DNA of 64,000 nucleotides, from NCBI RefSeq assembly GCF_001469955.1, contig NZ_LOPU01000030.1:185104-249103 (forward strand), in the 5' to 3' direction. Source of the DNA: Haloprofundus marisrubri (GTDB lineage Archaea; Halobacteriota; Halobacteria; Halobacteriales; Haloferacaceae). Within the stretch, counting starts at the first letter, position 1. Each line of letters opens with the position of its first letter. Below the pieces are notes generated by a model that saw only the letters and a program-made list of their open reading frames with translations, had not been told where the DNA came from and searched no databases. The position numbers and the translations under genes are program-made. Below are positions 34,694 through 43,187 of the stretch, piece by piece.

Positions 34694-35023
34694 TCATCGA
34701 CTTCCGTCCCACTCTGCGCCGAGTGCTCCAAATACGACGATGATGAGTCCGGCGACTGCGACGAACACGTTGAAGAAGAGTCCAGTCACGAAAATTAGCG
34801 TCCCGAATACGACATGGACGACTAGCTGTCCGCGGTCGGTGTCTCTCAACTACTGTACCCGTTCAGAGACGGGCAAGAGGATGAGTGTGCCAAGGACGAA
34901 TAGACCGGCTCCGTAGAGCGAAAATTGACCCGGCGACGTGACCCACTTGTAAACGACAACCGTAGTACCGACCACGATGTGAAGCACACCCCACGCCAGG
35001 TGGTAGAAAGACTGGCGATTCAT
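34694..35023 (-). pseudogene. small four-helix membrane protein gene split by an in-frame TAG
   Basis: From ATG 35023 a frame runs 57 codons ('MNRQSFYHLAWGVLHIVVG...' ending 'LPVSERVQ') to TAG at 34852-34850. It then continues in the same frame for another 51 codons ('LRDTDRGQLVVHVVFGTLIF...' ending 'EWDGSR') to TGA at 34694. Each half has two membrane helices, so together they make a normal four-helix protein of about 109 residues. The simplest reading is a nonsense mutation. Alternatives are two genes, the second starting at the TTG directly after the TAG, or readthrough. A TATA-like 'acttatc' near 35056 could drive it. Confidence 0.6.
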
Positions 35024-35029
35024 TCGGCT

Positions 35030-35045
35030 GTCGAGTCAGCTCGAC
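35030..35045. repeat. inverted repeat upstream of the split membrane-protein gene
   Basis: GTCGAG-TCAG-CTCGAC at 35030-35035/35040-35045 lies between the TATA-like element and the ATG at 35023 and could be an operator or leader hairpin. Confidence 0.35.
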
Positions 35046-35160
35046 TCAATCATCGATAAGTATGGACATACGACAGTATCTCGATACAACAACGATACGA
35101 CGACCCGGAGAGACCACAGTACGCCGCGGTAGCCGAACTGACCCGACGTACCGCGAGCGA

Positions 35161-35246
35161 CCGTAGGGAGCGAGCGGCCTTTTTGGTCCAGATTTTTGCG
35201 CCGAGCGGGTCGCGCAGAGCGCGACCCCGAGGCGGAAAAAGGTGGG
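35161..35246 (-). repeat. 3'-UTR element copy B behind panB
   Basis: Read from the panB stop on the minus strand: a T5 tract (35236-35240), then a perfect 9-bp hairpin GGGTCGCGC/GCGCGACCC with a 3-nt loop (35207-35215/35219-35227 in plus coordinates), then CGCAAAAATCTG, a 3-nt spacer, and CCAAAAAGGCCGCTCGC. The same order of blocks follows the EF-1beta gene (6579-6752). This appears to be a mobile or reused 3' processing/termination element. Confidence 0.65.
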
Positions 35247-36056
35247 TTAGTACAGCGAATCGAGGTCTTCTTCGACGTGGCTGTGTTCCTCGGCCGGGAA
35301 CTCGCCGTTTTCGACCGCCTCGCGGTACGACGAAATCGCCGACTCCATCTCGCTGCGCACGTCGCCGAACTGGGTGGCAAACGGCGGCGTGTAGTCGCTC
35401 ATCCCGAGCACGTCGTCGACGACGAGCACTTGGCCGTCGCAGTCCGACCCCGCGCCGATGCCGATGGTCGGAATCTCCAGTTCCTCGGTGACGCGGGCGG
35501 CGAGGTTCGCGGGAACGTGTTCGAGAACGAGCGAGAACGCGCCGGCGTCCTCGTGGGCGTGGGCGAGTTCGAGAATCTCCTCGGCGGCGTCGGGAGTGGT
35601 TCCCTGCCGGGCGTAGCCGACCGATTTCACCTGCTGTGGGGTGAGACCGAGATGTGCCATCACGGGAATACCCAACTGCGCGAGTCGTTCGGTGAGTTCG
35701 ACGGTGTGCGGACCGCTCTCCAGTTTCACCGCGTCGGCGTCGGCTTCTTTGAGCATCCGACCGCAGTTTTCGATGCTCTCGGCGTCGTCGACGCCGAAGG
35801 AGAGAAACGGCATGTCGGCGACGACCAGCGCGTCGTCGGTCGCACGCGCGACCGCGCCCGTTCGACTCGCTATCTCGTCGACGGTGACGGGGAGCGTCGA
35901 GTCGTAGCCGAGCGCCGTGTTGCCCACGCTGTCGCCGATTAGCAGGATGTCGATACCGGCCTCGTCGGCGACGGCGGCCGTCGGCGCGTCGTACGCCGTG
36001 AGCATCGTAATCGTCTCCTCGCCCGCCATCGCGCGGATGTCCCGAACGGTTGGCAT
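35247..36056 (-). CDS. panB: 3-methyl-2-oxobutanoate hydroxymethyltransferase
   Basis: A 269-residue PanB of normal length. 'TITMLTAYDAPTAAVADEAGIDILLIGDSVGNTALGYDSTLPV' (about 15-57) binds Mg2+ and ketoisovalerate. 'VADMPFLSF', 'VKLESGPHTVELTERLAQLGIPVMAHLGLTPQQV' and 'EHVPANLAARVTEELEIPTIGIGAGSDCDGQVLVVDDVLGM' follow in the standard order. It adds a hydroxymethyl group from a C1-carrier to ketoisovalerate in pantothenate/CoA synthesis. I chose the start Met 36056 ('MPTVRDIRAM'). Confidence 0.95.
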   Translation of the reverse strand: MPTVRDIRAMAGEETITMLTAYDAPTAAVADEAGIDILLIGDSVGNTALGYDSTLPVTVDEIASRTGAVARATDDALVVADMPFLSFGVDDAESIENCGRMLKEADADAVKLESGPHTVELTERLAQLGIPVMAHLGLTPQQVKSVGYARQGTTPDAAEEILELAHAHEDAGAFSLVLEHVPANLAARVTEELEIPTIGIGAGSDCDGQVLVVDDVLGMSDYTPPFATQFGDVRSEMESAISSYREAVENGEFPAEEHSHVEEDLDSLY

Positions 36057-36188
36057 ACCCGCCGTTGGCGCCCCCGAGGCTAAATACGTACGCCTATCGG
36101 CGGAGCTGTCAGTGAAAGCAGAAAAACGAGACCACGAAAGCGTGCGACGAACCGGCACACATTAAGGCGCTCGCGCGAACCTCCGGTC

Positions 36189-36566
36189 GTGCAACCCGTC
36201 GAGCGCTCGAACCCCGAAGGCGTCGACTTCGGGTGGGTGATGCAGGTGACGTTCGTCACGACGATTCTCGTCGGCGCGCCCATCGTCGCCGCGTTGTCGA
36301 CGACGGTGACGCTGCCGACGTGGGAGTCGCGCGTCTCCTTCGCCGTCCGCGTCGGCGCGATTATCTGGATTCTCGTCGCCCTCGGCGCGTACACCTACGC
36401 CCGGCGGACCGACGCGGGCGATGGTGGCTCAGGAAAAGACGACTCCGAAGACGAGGTGTCGGGGGAAACCGTCGGGGCCGCCGAAGCGGCCGAAGCCGCC
36501 GAGATGGGTGAAGAGACAGAGACGGCCGAGACGGCCGAGCAACCGAACGACCAAGCAACCGATTGA
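36189..36566 (+). CDS. two-helix membrane protein with acidic tail (DUF5822-like)
   Basis: A 125-residue protein. 'GWVMQVTFVTTILVGAPIVAALS' (about 15-37) and 'VSFAVRVGAIIWILVALGAYTYA' (about 49-71) are two membrane helices. The last 50 residues are Glu/Ala/Thr-rich and disordered. It resembles the small haloarchaeal family DUF5822, of unknown role. The start is GTG at 36189. Confidence 0.6.
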   Translation: MQPVERSNPEGVDFGWVMQVTFVTTILVGAPIVAALSTTVTLPTWESRVSFAVRVGAIIWILVALGAYTYARRTDAGDGGSGKDDSEDEVSGETVGAAEAAEAAEMGEETETAETAEQPNDQATD

Positions 36567-36590
36567 CAAAGCGCCGAGTGACCGGCCGAC

Positions 36591-37178
36591 TCAGACGCCC
36601 GAGGGGCCGCCGTCGACGTAGCGGAACGCGACGCCCGCACGGTCGGCCGTCTTTTCGTCTCGCGCCGAGTCGCCGACGAACAGCGCACCTTCGGGGTCGA
36701 CACCGAGTTCTCGAAGCACCGTCAGCAACGGTTCGGGGTCCGGCTTTCTCGTCGCCACCGAGTCGCGGCCGACGACGCTGTCGACGTAACCGGTGAGTTC
36801 GTGGACATCGAGCGCGATTCGACAGGCGTCCTCGCAGTTGAGCGAGCAGACGCCGACGGGGGCGGCGTGGTCGGCGACGCCGTCGGCGAGTGTGAGTCGC
36901 GTCGAACTACGCGCGCCCTCGCGTTCGTGGTCGGCGATGACCGCCTCGATTTCCGGGCGCATCCCCTCTTGGTCGGCCAAATCGAGCATCGCCCAGAGGT
37001 CCATCCCCGCGGCGTCGACGCCGGCGTCGGCAAAGCGTGCTTCCGCGTCGCTCGCCGCTTGGTTCCAGTCGACGAGCAGGTCGACGAGCGTCCCGTCGAG
37101 GTCGTAGACGACGGCGTCGTACGTCTCGAAGGCTATCGTATCGTCCGCCAGCAGTCGGCTCAGGGTGTCTGCGGTCAC
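36591..37178 (-). CDS. HAD-superfamily hydrolase (phosphoglycolate-phosphatase-like)
   Basis: A 195-residue HAD protein. Motif I 'AVVYDLDGTLVDL' (about 22-34) contains the nucleophile Asp. Motif II is in 'VGVCSLNCEDACRIAL', motif III Lys in 'TRKPDPEPLLTVLRELG' and motif IV in 'ALFVGDSARDEKTADRAGV'. A small helical cap lies between about 38 and 95. It is probably a phosphatase for a small metabolite. Confidence 0.87.
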   Translation of the reverse strand: MTADTLSRLLADDTIAFETYDAVVYDLDGTLVDLLVDWNQAASDAEARFADAGVDAAGMDLWAMLDLADQEGMRPEIEAVIADHEREGARSSTRLTLADGVADHAAPVGVCSLNCEDACRIALDVHELTGYVDSVVGRDSVATRKPDPEPLLTVLRELGVDPEGALFVGDSARDEKTADRAGVAFRYVDGGPSGV

Positions 37179-37307
37179 TGTCTTTGGGTGTGGTCGCTAT
37201 CGAAAAGACGACTTCGGTCGTCGAAATGCGGACTCTCGATGTACCGACTCGCAGCATCGGGTCGTGCTGTCGGTACTGTTAACTTATCATACAAGAACTA
37301 TGAGGTG

Positions 37308-37787
37308 ATGGCTCCGTTTCGTTCCCTCCTCACCGACCTGACCGACGAGCGGTTCCGAGTCGCCATCGGACTCGGTGTCGCATCGATTCCGTTCACGATT
37401 TGGGCGAACTGGTACGCCGTTTCGAACGGAGTTCTTCGCGGTAGTGACGTTAGCTTCCTGTTCGTCGCGTGCGTGATTTCGGGGTATTTCTACCGGTCAC
37501 GAGAGGTGAACAGTGCCCGTGCAGGTGAGATTGCCGGACTCTCGGGAGGAGTCCCGGTTCTCATTTGGCAGAGCGCAACGTTCATCATCGCTCTCAGTAG
37601 CTACCCGCCGTTCGTAGACGCCATCGGGAACGCTACGTTGGTGACCGCGCTCTCGGTTGCGGTCGGTCTTGTCACGGTTCCCATTCTGGCCGCGGTACTG
37701 CTTCTGGTCGGGTGGGTCGGCGGCCGCGTTGGTCAGTGGCTCAACGGCCAAGTCGGGTCGGTCCGGTCGGTCGAATCGAACGGCTGA
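37308..37787 (+). CDS. multi-helix membrane protein (DUF5518-like)
   Basis: A 159-residue protein with four hydrophobic segments (about 20-38, 47-62, 75-95 and 118-145), polar termini and a Gly/Val-rich last helix. The composition resembles haloarchaeal DUF5518 proteins, but I cannot confirm that. It follows an A/T-rich promoter region ('gttaacttatcat', about 37278-37290). Confidence 0.5.
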   Translation: MAPFRSLLTDLTDERFRVAIGLGVASIPFTIWANWYAVSNGVLRGSDVSFLFVACVISGYFYRSREVNSARAGEIAGLSGGVPVLIWQSATFIIALSSYPPFVDAIGNATLVTALSVAVGLVTVPILAAVLLLVGWVGGRVGQWLNGQVGSVRSVESNG

Positions 37788-37921
37788 GTTGGCGTTCGTC
37801 ACTCATCGCGCCTCTGTTACCGACGCCACTCCGCTCGAAGTAGTCCATACAAATCTAATCTACAAGACGCTTGTTCGATAGTCTTCGAACGGATTCGTCG
37901 GGTTCCGCAAGTTCTCACTTC

Positions 37922-39070
37922 TTAGCCGTCGAGAACGCCGCGAGCGATAATCTCCTTCTGAATCTCGCTCGTTCCCTCGTAGATGGTCGTAATCTTCGAG
38001 TCGCGGTAGAGACGCTCCACGTCGAACTCGGTGACGTAGCCGTAGCCGCCGTGAATCTGGACCGCCTCGTTGGAGACGTCGACGGCCGCCTCGCTGGCGT
38101 GGTATTTCGCCATCGCCGCCGAGACGCGGTTGTCCTCGCCGGCGTCTTCCTGTCTCGCCGCCTCGCGGACCATCAGGCGGGATGCGTGGACCTGCGTCGC
38201 CATGTCGGCGAACTTGTGGCGGATGGACTGGATGGAGGAGATGGGTTTGTCGAACTGCTCGCGTTCGTGGGCGTACTCGCGGGCCTCGTCGAGCGCCGAC
38301 TGCGCGAGTCCCACTGCTTGAGACGCGATTCCGACGCGGCCGCCGGTGAGGATGGTGAACGCCGCCGAGAGTCCTTTGCCTTCCTCGGTGAGGCGGTTCT
38401 CCGCGGGGATGCGCACGTCGTCGAATTTGAGACCCGTCGTGTCGCTGGCGCGGAGGCCGAGTTTCTTCTCTTTCTGTCCGACTTCGATGCCGGCGTCTTT
38501 GGGCACCAGAAACTGCGTCACCGACGAGGGGTCGTCGGGGTCGGTCTTGGCGAAGAGGATGCAGACTTCGCCGCGCTGACCGTTCGTAATCCACTGCTTG
38601 TCGCCGTTGACGACGTACTCGTCGCCGTCTCGAATCGCGGTGGTCTCCATCTGTGCGGGGTTCGACCCCGCCTGCGGTTCCGAGAGCGCGAACATCCCTA
38701 CAGGGCGACCGTGCGCCATATCGGGAAGCCAGCGCTCTTTCTGCTCGTCGGTGCCGAAGGCGGCGATGCACTCGGTGGCGAGACAGTGCACCGACAGCGC
38801 CGTCGCCACGGCGAGTTGACCGTAGGCGACCTCCTCGTTGACGATGCTGTAGGTCGTCCGGTCGGCGTCGAACCCGCCGTACTCTTCGGGGACGGTGAGG
38901 CCGGTCAGGTCCAACTCGGCCAGTCCGTCCCACACCTCCTCGGGGAACGTCTCGGTCTCGTCGGCCGACCGCGCAGTGGGTCGAATCTCCTCGACGGCGA
39001 ACTCCCGAACGACGTCGCGGATGGCTCGCTGCTCGCCCGTGAGCGACGAGTCCGCCTGGGTGGTTGCCAT
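37922..39070 (-). CDS. acyl-CoA dehydrogenase
   Basis: A 382-residue FAD flavoprotein. 'LTGEQRAIRDVVREFAVEEIRP' forms the N-terminal helices. The FAD/substrate loop is 'MFALSEPQAGSNPAQMETTAIRDGDEYVVNGDKQWITNG' (about 125-163). The catalytic base region is 'GGYGYVTEFDVERLYRDSKITTIYEGTSEIQKEIIARG', with the Glu of 'YEGTSE' near 367, as in short/medium-chain and isovaleryl-type enzymes. It oxidises an acyl-CoA to the enoyl-CoA in fatty-acid or branched amino-acid breakdown. I chose the start Met 39070. Confidence 0.93.
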   Translation of the reverse strand: MATTQADSSLTGEQRAIRDVVREFAVEEIRPTARSADETETFPEEVWDGLAELDLTGLTVPEEYGGFDADRTTYSIVNEEVAYGQLAVATALSVHCLATECIAAFGTDEQKERWLPDMAHGRPVGMFALSEPQAGSNPAQMETTAIRDGDEYVVNGDKQWITNGQRGEVCILFAKTDPDDPSSVTQFLVPKDAGIEVGQKEKKLGLRASDTTGLKFDDVRIPAENRLTEEGKGLSAAFTILTGGRVGIASQAVGLAQSALDEAREYAHEREQFDKPISSIQSIRHKFADMATQVHASRLMVREAARQEDAGEDNRVSAAMAKYHASEAAVDVSNEAVQIHGGYGYVTEFDVERLYRDSKITTIYEGTSEIQKEIIARGVLDG

Positions 39071-39190
39071 ACGCGAGGGTTCGGTTCCGGATGGAAAAAG
39101 ATGACTGACTCGCGGTTCGACCCCGTCAGAGACTACCCGTCGGACTGAGCGCCACGTCGCCATATCGCCGTGCCACGTGTCGCTGAGACA

Positions 39191-40672
39191 TCACGCCTCG
39201 TCCGACGACGTGACGCCCGACTCACCCGCGCCGTTTTTCGCTTCCGTCTCGGTTTCACGGACCTCCCCGTGGAGATGACACGCTGCGGCGTGTCCGAGGT
39301 CCGTCGGTCTGAGCGACGGGTTCTCTCGGATACAGACCGTCGGAAACGCGTCTTCGAGTATTTCGGAGGCGTGGTCGGCGTCGCCCGAGGAGACGGCGTC
39401 GACAGCGGTCGACAGCGCAGACGAGCGCTCGTCGTCGTCCAGGGTCGGGAGGTCGTAGGCCGCCCGAATTGCTGTCGTCGCCGACGGTGGTGGCGATGGC
39501 GACGACGCGTCGCTCGCAGCGTCGGCATCAGCCGAGGCGTCGATGCCACCTGAGGTATCGGTATCAACCGAGACGTCGACCTCGACGGCCGAAACGAGCG
39601 CCTCCGGGTCGACCTGCCCGGCGTCGACCGCCGCACGAAAGGCGACGATTCGTTGCCACTCTCTCTGCTGGAGGTCCGCATCGGGTGGTTGGATAACGGC
39701 TGGACACCGTGGGTGAAAGCGGCACCCGTCGGGGAACTCGGCGGGGTCCGGAACGTCGCCGTGCAGGTCGAACGGTCGTGGTTCCGCCCGCGGGTCCGGC
39801 GTCGGCACCGCGGCGACGAGCGCCCTCGTGTACGGATGTTGCGGGCGCTCGAACACCGATTCGACCGGTCCCCGTTCGACGATTTCGCCCGCGTACATCA
39901 CGGCGACGCGGTCACAGAGTTCGCGGACGACGCCCATATCGTGCGAGATGACGAGCAACGAGAGTTCGAACGTCGAGACGAGTCGGCGAAGGAGGGCGAT
40001 GATTTCGGCTTGCACGCTCACGTCGAGCGCCGACACGGGTTCGTCGGCGACGACGAGGTCCGGGTCGAGAACGAGCGCCCGCGCCAACGCCGCCCGCTGT
40101 TTCTGCCCGCCGGAGAGTTCGTGCGGGTACCGGTCGGCCATCGACGCCTGCAGGCCGGTCCGTTCGAGCGTGTCCTCGACGACCGCCCGACGGGTCGACG
40201 CGTCGGTCATTCCGTGAATTTCGAGCGGTTCCGCGACCGACTCGCCGATTGTGAGACGCGGGTCGAAACTCGACGTCGGGTTCTGCAACACCAACTGTGC
40301 GCGACGGCGGAACCGTCGACGCCGTTGGCGGTCGAACTCACCCACCTCGTCGCCGTCGAACGCGACGGTTCCGCCGGTCGGTTCGTCGAGATGCAAAAGC
40401 GACCGCGCGGCCGTCGACTTCCCGCATCCGGACTCACCGATGAGACCGAGCGTCTCGCCGCGTCGCAACTCGAAGTCGACGCCGTCGACGGCGCGGACGC
40501 GACCGACCTCCCGTCGGAGCAGGCCCTCCGTGATGGGGTAGTGCTTCTCCAAGCCGCGAACGGTGAGCAACGGGACGTGATCGTTCTCGTTCCCGCCGGT
40601 CCGGTTCTCACGGGTCTGGTTCTCACCGGCCTCTCTCCCGATTCGCTCGTCCCGTCGTGTGTCGTCGTTCAT
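39191..40672 (-). CDS. dppF: dipeptide/oligopeptide ABC transporter ATPase, DppF-like, extended C-terminus
   Basis: A 493-residue ABC ATPase. 'LIGESGCGKSTAARSLL' is Walker A (about 73-89), 'LSGGQKQRAALARAL' the signature, and 'LVVADEPVSALDVSVQAEI' Walker B. The oligopeptide-type C-terminal cysteine region begins '[10 protein letters not shown]' (about 322) but is interrupted by more than 100 low-complexity D/S/A-rich residues before the final 'CHLHGE' (about 468). Usual DppF proteins are 320-340 residues. It overlaps dppD by 4 nt, and it energises peptide import with DppD. Confidence 0.9.
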   Translation of the reverse strand: MNDDTRRDERIGREAGENQTRENRTGGNENDHVPLLTVRGLEKHYPITEGLLRREVGRVRAVDGVDFELRRGETLGLIGESGCGKSTAARSLLHLDEPTGGTVAFDGDEVGEFDRQRRRRFRRRAQLVLQNPTSSFDPRLTIGESVAEPLEIHGMTDASTRRAVVEDTLERTGLQASMADRYPHELSGGQKQRAALARALVLDPDLVVADEPVSALDVSVQAEIIALLRRLVSTFELSLLVISHDMGVVRELCDRVAVMYAGEIVERGPVESVFERPQHPYTRALVAAVPTPDPRAEPRPFDLHGDVPDPAEFPDGCRFHPRCPAVIQPPDADLQQREWQRIVAFRAAVDAGQVDPEALVSAVEVDVSVDTDTSGGIDASADADAASDASSPSPPPSATTAIRAAYDLPTLDDDERSSALSTAVDAVSSGDADHASEILEDAFPTVCIRENPSLRPTDLGHAAACHLHGEVRETETEAKNGAGESGVTSSDEA

Positions 40673-41760
40673 CGTCTCTCCCTCCGGCCGTCACTCGCCT
40701 CGTCGCTCGTCTCTCCGTCTGCCACCGATTTCGTTCCGTTGCTGGTTTCGCCGTTCTCTCTCGCACTCTCGCGGACGACAGACGCGTCGTGGTCGTCGTC
40801 GTAGAACACGCAGGACGCCGACTGTGTCCGTCCCCTCGCATCGTACAGCGGCGGTTGCTCACCGGACTTGCACTCCGCTCTGGCGTGCGGACAGCGCGGG
40901 TGGAACCGACAGCCTGCGGGCGGGTCGCGGAGGTCCGGAAGCGACCCGCCGATGGGTTCTAGCGGGCCGCCGCGACCGGGGAGACATCGCAACAGCGCCT
41001 GCGTGTACGGATGGGCCGGTCGCTCGAAGATGTTCTCGACCGGGCCTCGCTCCATCACTTTCCCGGCGTACATGACGACGACGCGGTCGGCGATTTCGGC
41101 GACGACGCCGAGGTCGTGGGTGACGAACAGCAAGCCCATGTCGCGTTCGGCCTGCAACTCCGCGAGCAGTCGGAGGATACGAGTCTCGATGGTCACGTCG
41201 AGCGCCGTCGTCGGTTCGTCGGCGACGAGCAGGTCGGGGTCCGACGCCAGCGCGATTGCGATGACGACGCGCTGGCGCATCCCCCCGGAGAACTCGTGGG
41301 GGTAGTCGTCGAGTCGGGCCGCCGCGTTCGGGATGCCGACCCGGTCGAGTAGCGAGCGTGCCCGGGCGCGGGCGGCCTCGTCGGAGATTTCTCGGTGATA
41401 CTGAACGGCTTCGGCGACCTGCTCGCCGACGGAGTACACCGGGTCGAGCGCGTTCTGCGGGTTCTGAAAGACGTGCGCGATTCGGTCGCCGCGGATGCGA
41501 CGGAGCGCCGACGGCGACAGTTCCGTGAGGTCTGACCCCTCGAACTCGACGCTACCGTCGGCTATCTCACCCGACTCGGGAACCAATCGGGTGAGCGACT
41601 CGCAGGTGACGGTTTTGCCGCTGCCGGACTCGCCGACGAGACAGACCGTCTCGCCGCGTCCGACCTCGAAGCTCACGTCGTCGACGGCGACGAGCGGGCC
41701 GTCGGGCGTCGAGAACTCGGTCCGGAGGTTCGAAACCGAGAGCAGCGGGTCGTCGCTCAC
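40669..41760 (-). CDS. dppD: dipeptide/oligopeptide ABC transporter ATPase, DppD-like
   Basis: A 363-residue ATPase of standard length. '[16 protein letters not shown]' is Walker A (about 36-51), '[40 protein letters not shown]' the signature plus Walker B. The C-terminal '[23 protein letters not shown]...CVFYDD' is the four-cysteine motif of this subfamily. The start overlaps the dppC stop and the stop overlaps the dppF start, 4 nt each. Confidence 0.93.
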   Translation of the reverse strand: MSDDPLLSVSNLRTEFSTPDGPLVAVDDVSFEVGRGETVCLVGESGSGKTVTCESLTRLVPESGEIADGSVEFEGSDLTELSPSALRRIRGDRIAHVFQNPQNALDPVYSVGEQVAEAVQYHREISDEAARARARSLLDRVGIPNAAARLDDYPHEFSGGMRQRVVIAIALASDPDLLVADEPTTALDVTIETRILRLLAELQAERDMGLLFVTHDLGVVAEIADRVVVMYAGKVMERGPVENIFERPAHPYTQALLRCLPGRGGPLEPIGGSLPDLRDPPAGCRFHPRCPHARAECKSGEQPPLYDARGRTQSASCVFYDDDHDASVVRESARENGETSNGTKSVADGETSDEASDGRRERR

Positions 41761-42971
41761 GTGCCCTCACCCCCTCTCGGGTCGAGCACGTCGCGCAACG
41801 CGTCGCCGACGACGTTGAACGCGACGACGGTCAGAAACAGCACGACGACGGGTGGCGCGACGACCCACCAGTACTGCGGGAACCCGCGGAGACCGAGTGC
41901 GATGAGGTTGCCCCACGTCCGCGCGCCACCGGGGACGAAGCCGAGATACGACAGCGTCGCCTCGACGACGAGCAGCGTGGGAATCTGCAGCGTCACGGCC
42001 GTCAACACGGTGTTCGAGACGTTCGGGACGAGGTGACGCGTCACGACGCGGAGGTGGCCGCTCCCGACGCTGCGCGCGGCGAGGACGTACTCTTCTTCGG
42101 TCCGCTGGAGCGCCTCGCTGCGGACGAGACGCGCCACGCCGCCCCAGTTGAACAGGCCGAAGACGAGGATGAACAGGAACAGCGACCCGCCGTAGAAGTA
42201 CTGCGCGACGAGGAAGACGAAGAACGCCGGTATCACCTGCTGGATATCGACGTAGCGCATCAGCAGTTCGTCGACCCACCCGCCGAAGTACGCCGCGAGC
42301 GTTCCGACGGCCGTCGCGAGCGGCACTAACAGCATCGACGTGATGAGCGCGATTTGAAGTGCGATGTTCGTCCCGTCGACGAGCCACAACAGCACGTCGT
42401 CGCCGCTGGCGGTCGTTCCGAGCGGATGCAGCGTCGTTCCGTAGCACTGCCCGTCGGTGACGCTGCCGGCACAGAAGGGGAGTTCGTACTGGTCGACGCC
42501 GACGCCGACCGGTGGTTGGGAGATTGGGACGTACGCCCGCGGGTCGGGGTTGACGCCGAGGTTGAGCCAGTCGGCCAGCGTCGGCCCCGCGAGGCCGACG
42601 AACACGAAGAAGGCGAGATAGCCGAACGCGACGACGGCGAGTCGACTTCGCGTGAGTCGACGCCAGTACAGTCGCGTGAGTCGTGGATTGCTCACGAGCG
42701 GTGCGACTACGAAGAAGCCGGCGAACACCAGCGAGAGCGCGAACAGCCACTCGATGTCGGTCGCGTCCCACGGAAAGACGTAGGGGACCCACGTCGGCAG
42801 CGAGGCGATGTTGATGTGGTAGACGTACGTGACGAGCAGTGCGGCGAGGGCGACGAGCAAAGCAACTGTCTTCCCACGGAGCGCGAACCGACTGCGCTCG
42901 TGGTCATCCCAGTCGACGCGTTCGAACTCGGGGCGGTCGGTGTCCGTGCCCGTGCCCGTATCCGTGCTCAT
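41757..42971 (-). CDS. dppC: dipeptide ABC transporter permease, DppC-like
   Basis: A 404-residue permease. An N-terminal extension with a first helix (about 27-45) precedes the BPD_transp core. The EAA-type cytoplasmic loop is 'LVRSEALQRTEEEYVLAARSVGSGHLRVVTRHLVPNVS' (about 300-337). The region 'PLGTTASGDDVLLWLVDGTNIALQIALITSMLLVPLATAVGTLAAYFGGWVDELLMRYVDI' is the classic DppC block. It starts a minus-strand operon with dppD and dppF, while its partner dppB lies on the opposite strand. I chose the start Met 42971. Confidence 0.92.
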   Translation of the reverse strand: MSTDTGTGTDTDRPEFERVDWDDHERSRFALRGKTVALLVALAALLVTYVYHINIASLPTWVPYVFPWDATDIEWLFALSLVFAGFFVVAPLVSNPRLTRLYWRRLTRSRLAVVAFGYLAFFVFVGLAGPTLADWLNLGVNPDPRAYVPISQPPVGVGVDQYELPFCAGSVTDGQCYGTTLHPLGTTASGDDVLLWLVDGTNIALQIALITSMLLVPLATAVGTLAAYFGGWVDELLMRYVDIQQVIPAFFVFLVAQYFYGGSLFLFILVFGLFNWGGVARLVRSEALQRTEEEYVLAARSVGSGHLRVVTRHLVPNVSNTVLTAVTLQIPTLLVVEATLSYLGFVPGGARTWGNLIALGLRGFPQYWWVVAPPVVVLFLTVVAFNVVGDALRDVLDPRGGEGT

Positions 42972-43187
42972 CGGCTCATCGGCCCCTCGTCGATGGTCTG
43001 ATATCTCCGCCCGACGCCGAAGTTGTGGAGGTGCCGGTGCCACCGGCACGCTTCGGCCGTCTCCGGGCGCCGAGTCTCATTCACACCTGAGGAGGCTGTC
43101 AGATGCACAAAAGTGTACGGATAGCTGAAACGTGGCTCTCACTCATGCCAACGCTTATTCAGGTTCGCTGAGCCAGCTACTGAACGT

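Noticed and set aside
37871..39148. 425-codon plus-strand frame over the acyl-CoA dehydrogenase
   Set aside because: No signature of its own; the minus-strand gene carries all flavoprotein motifs.
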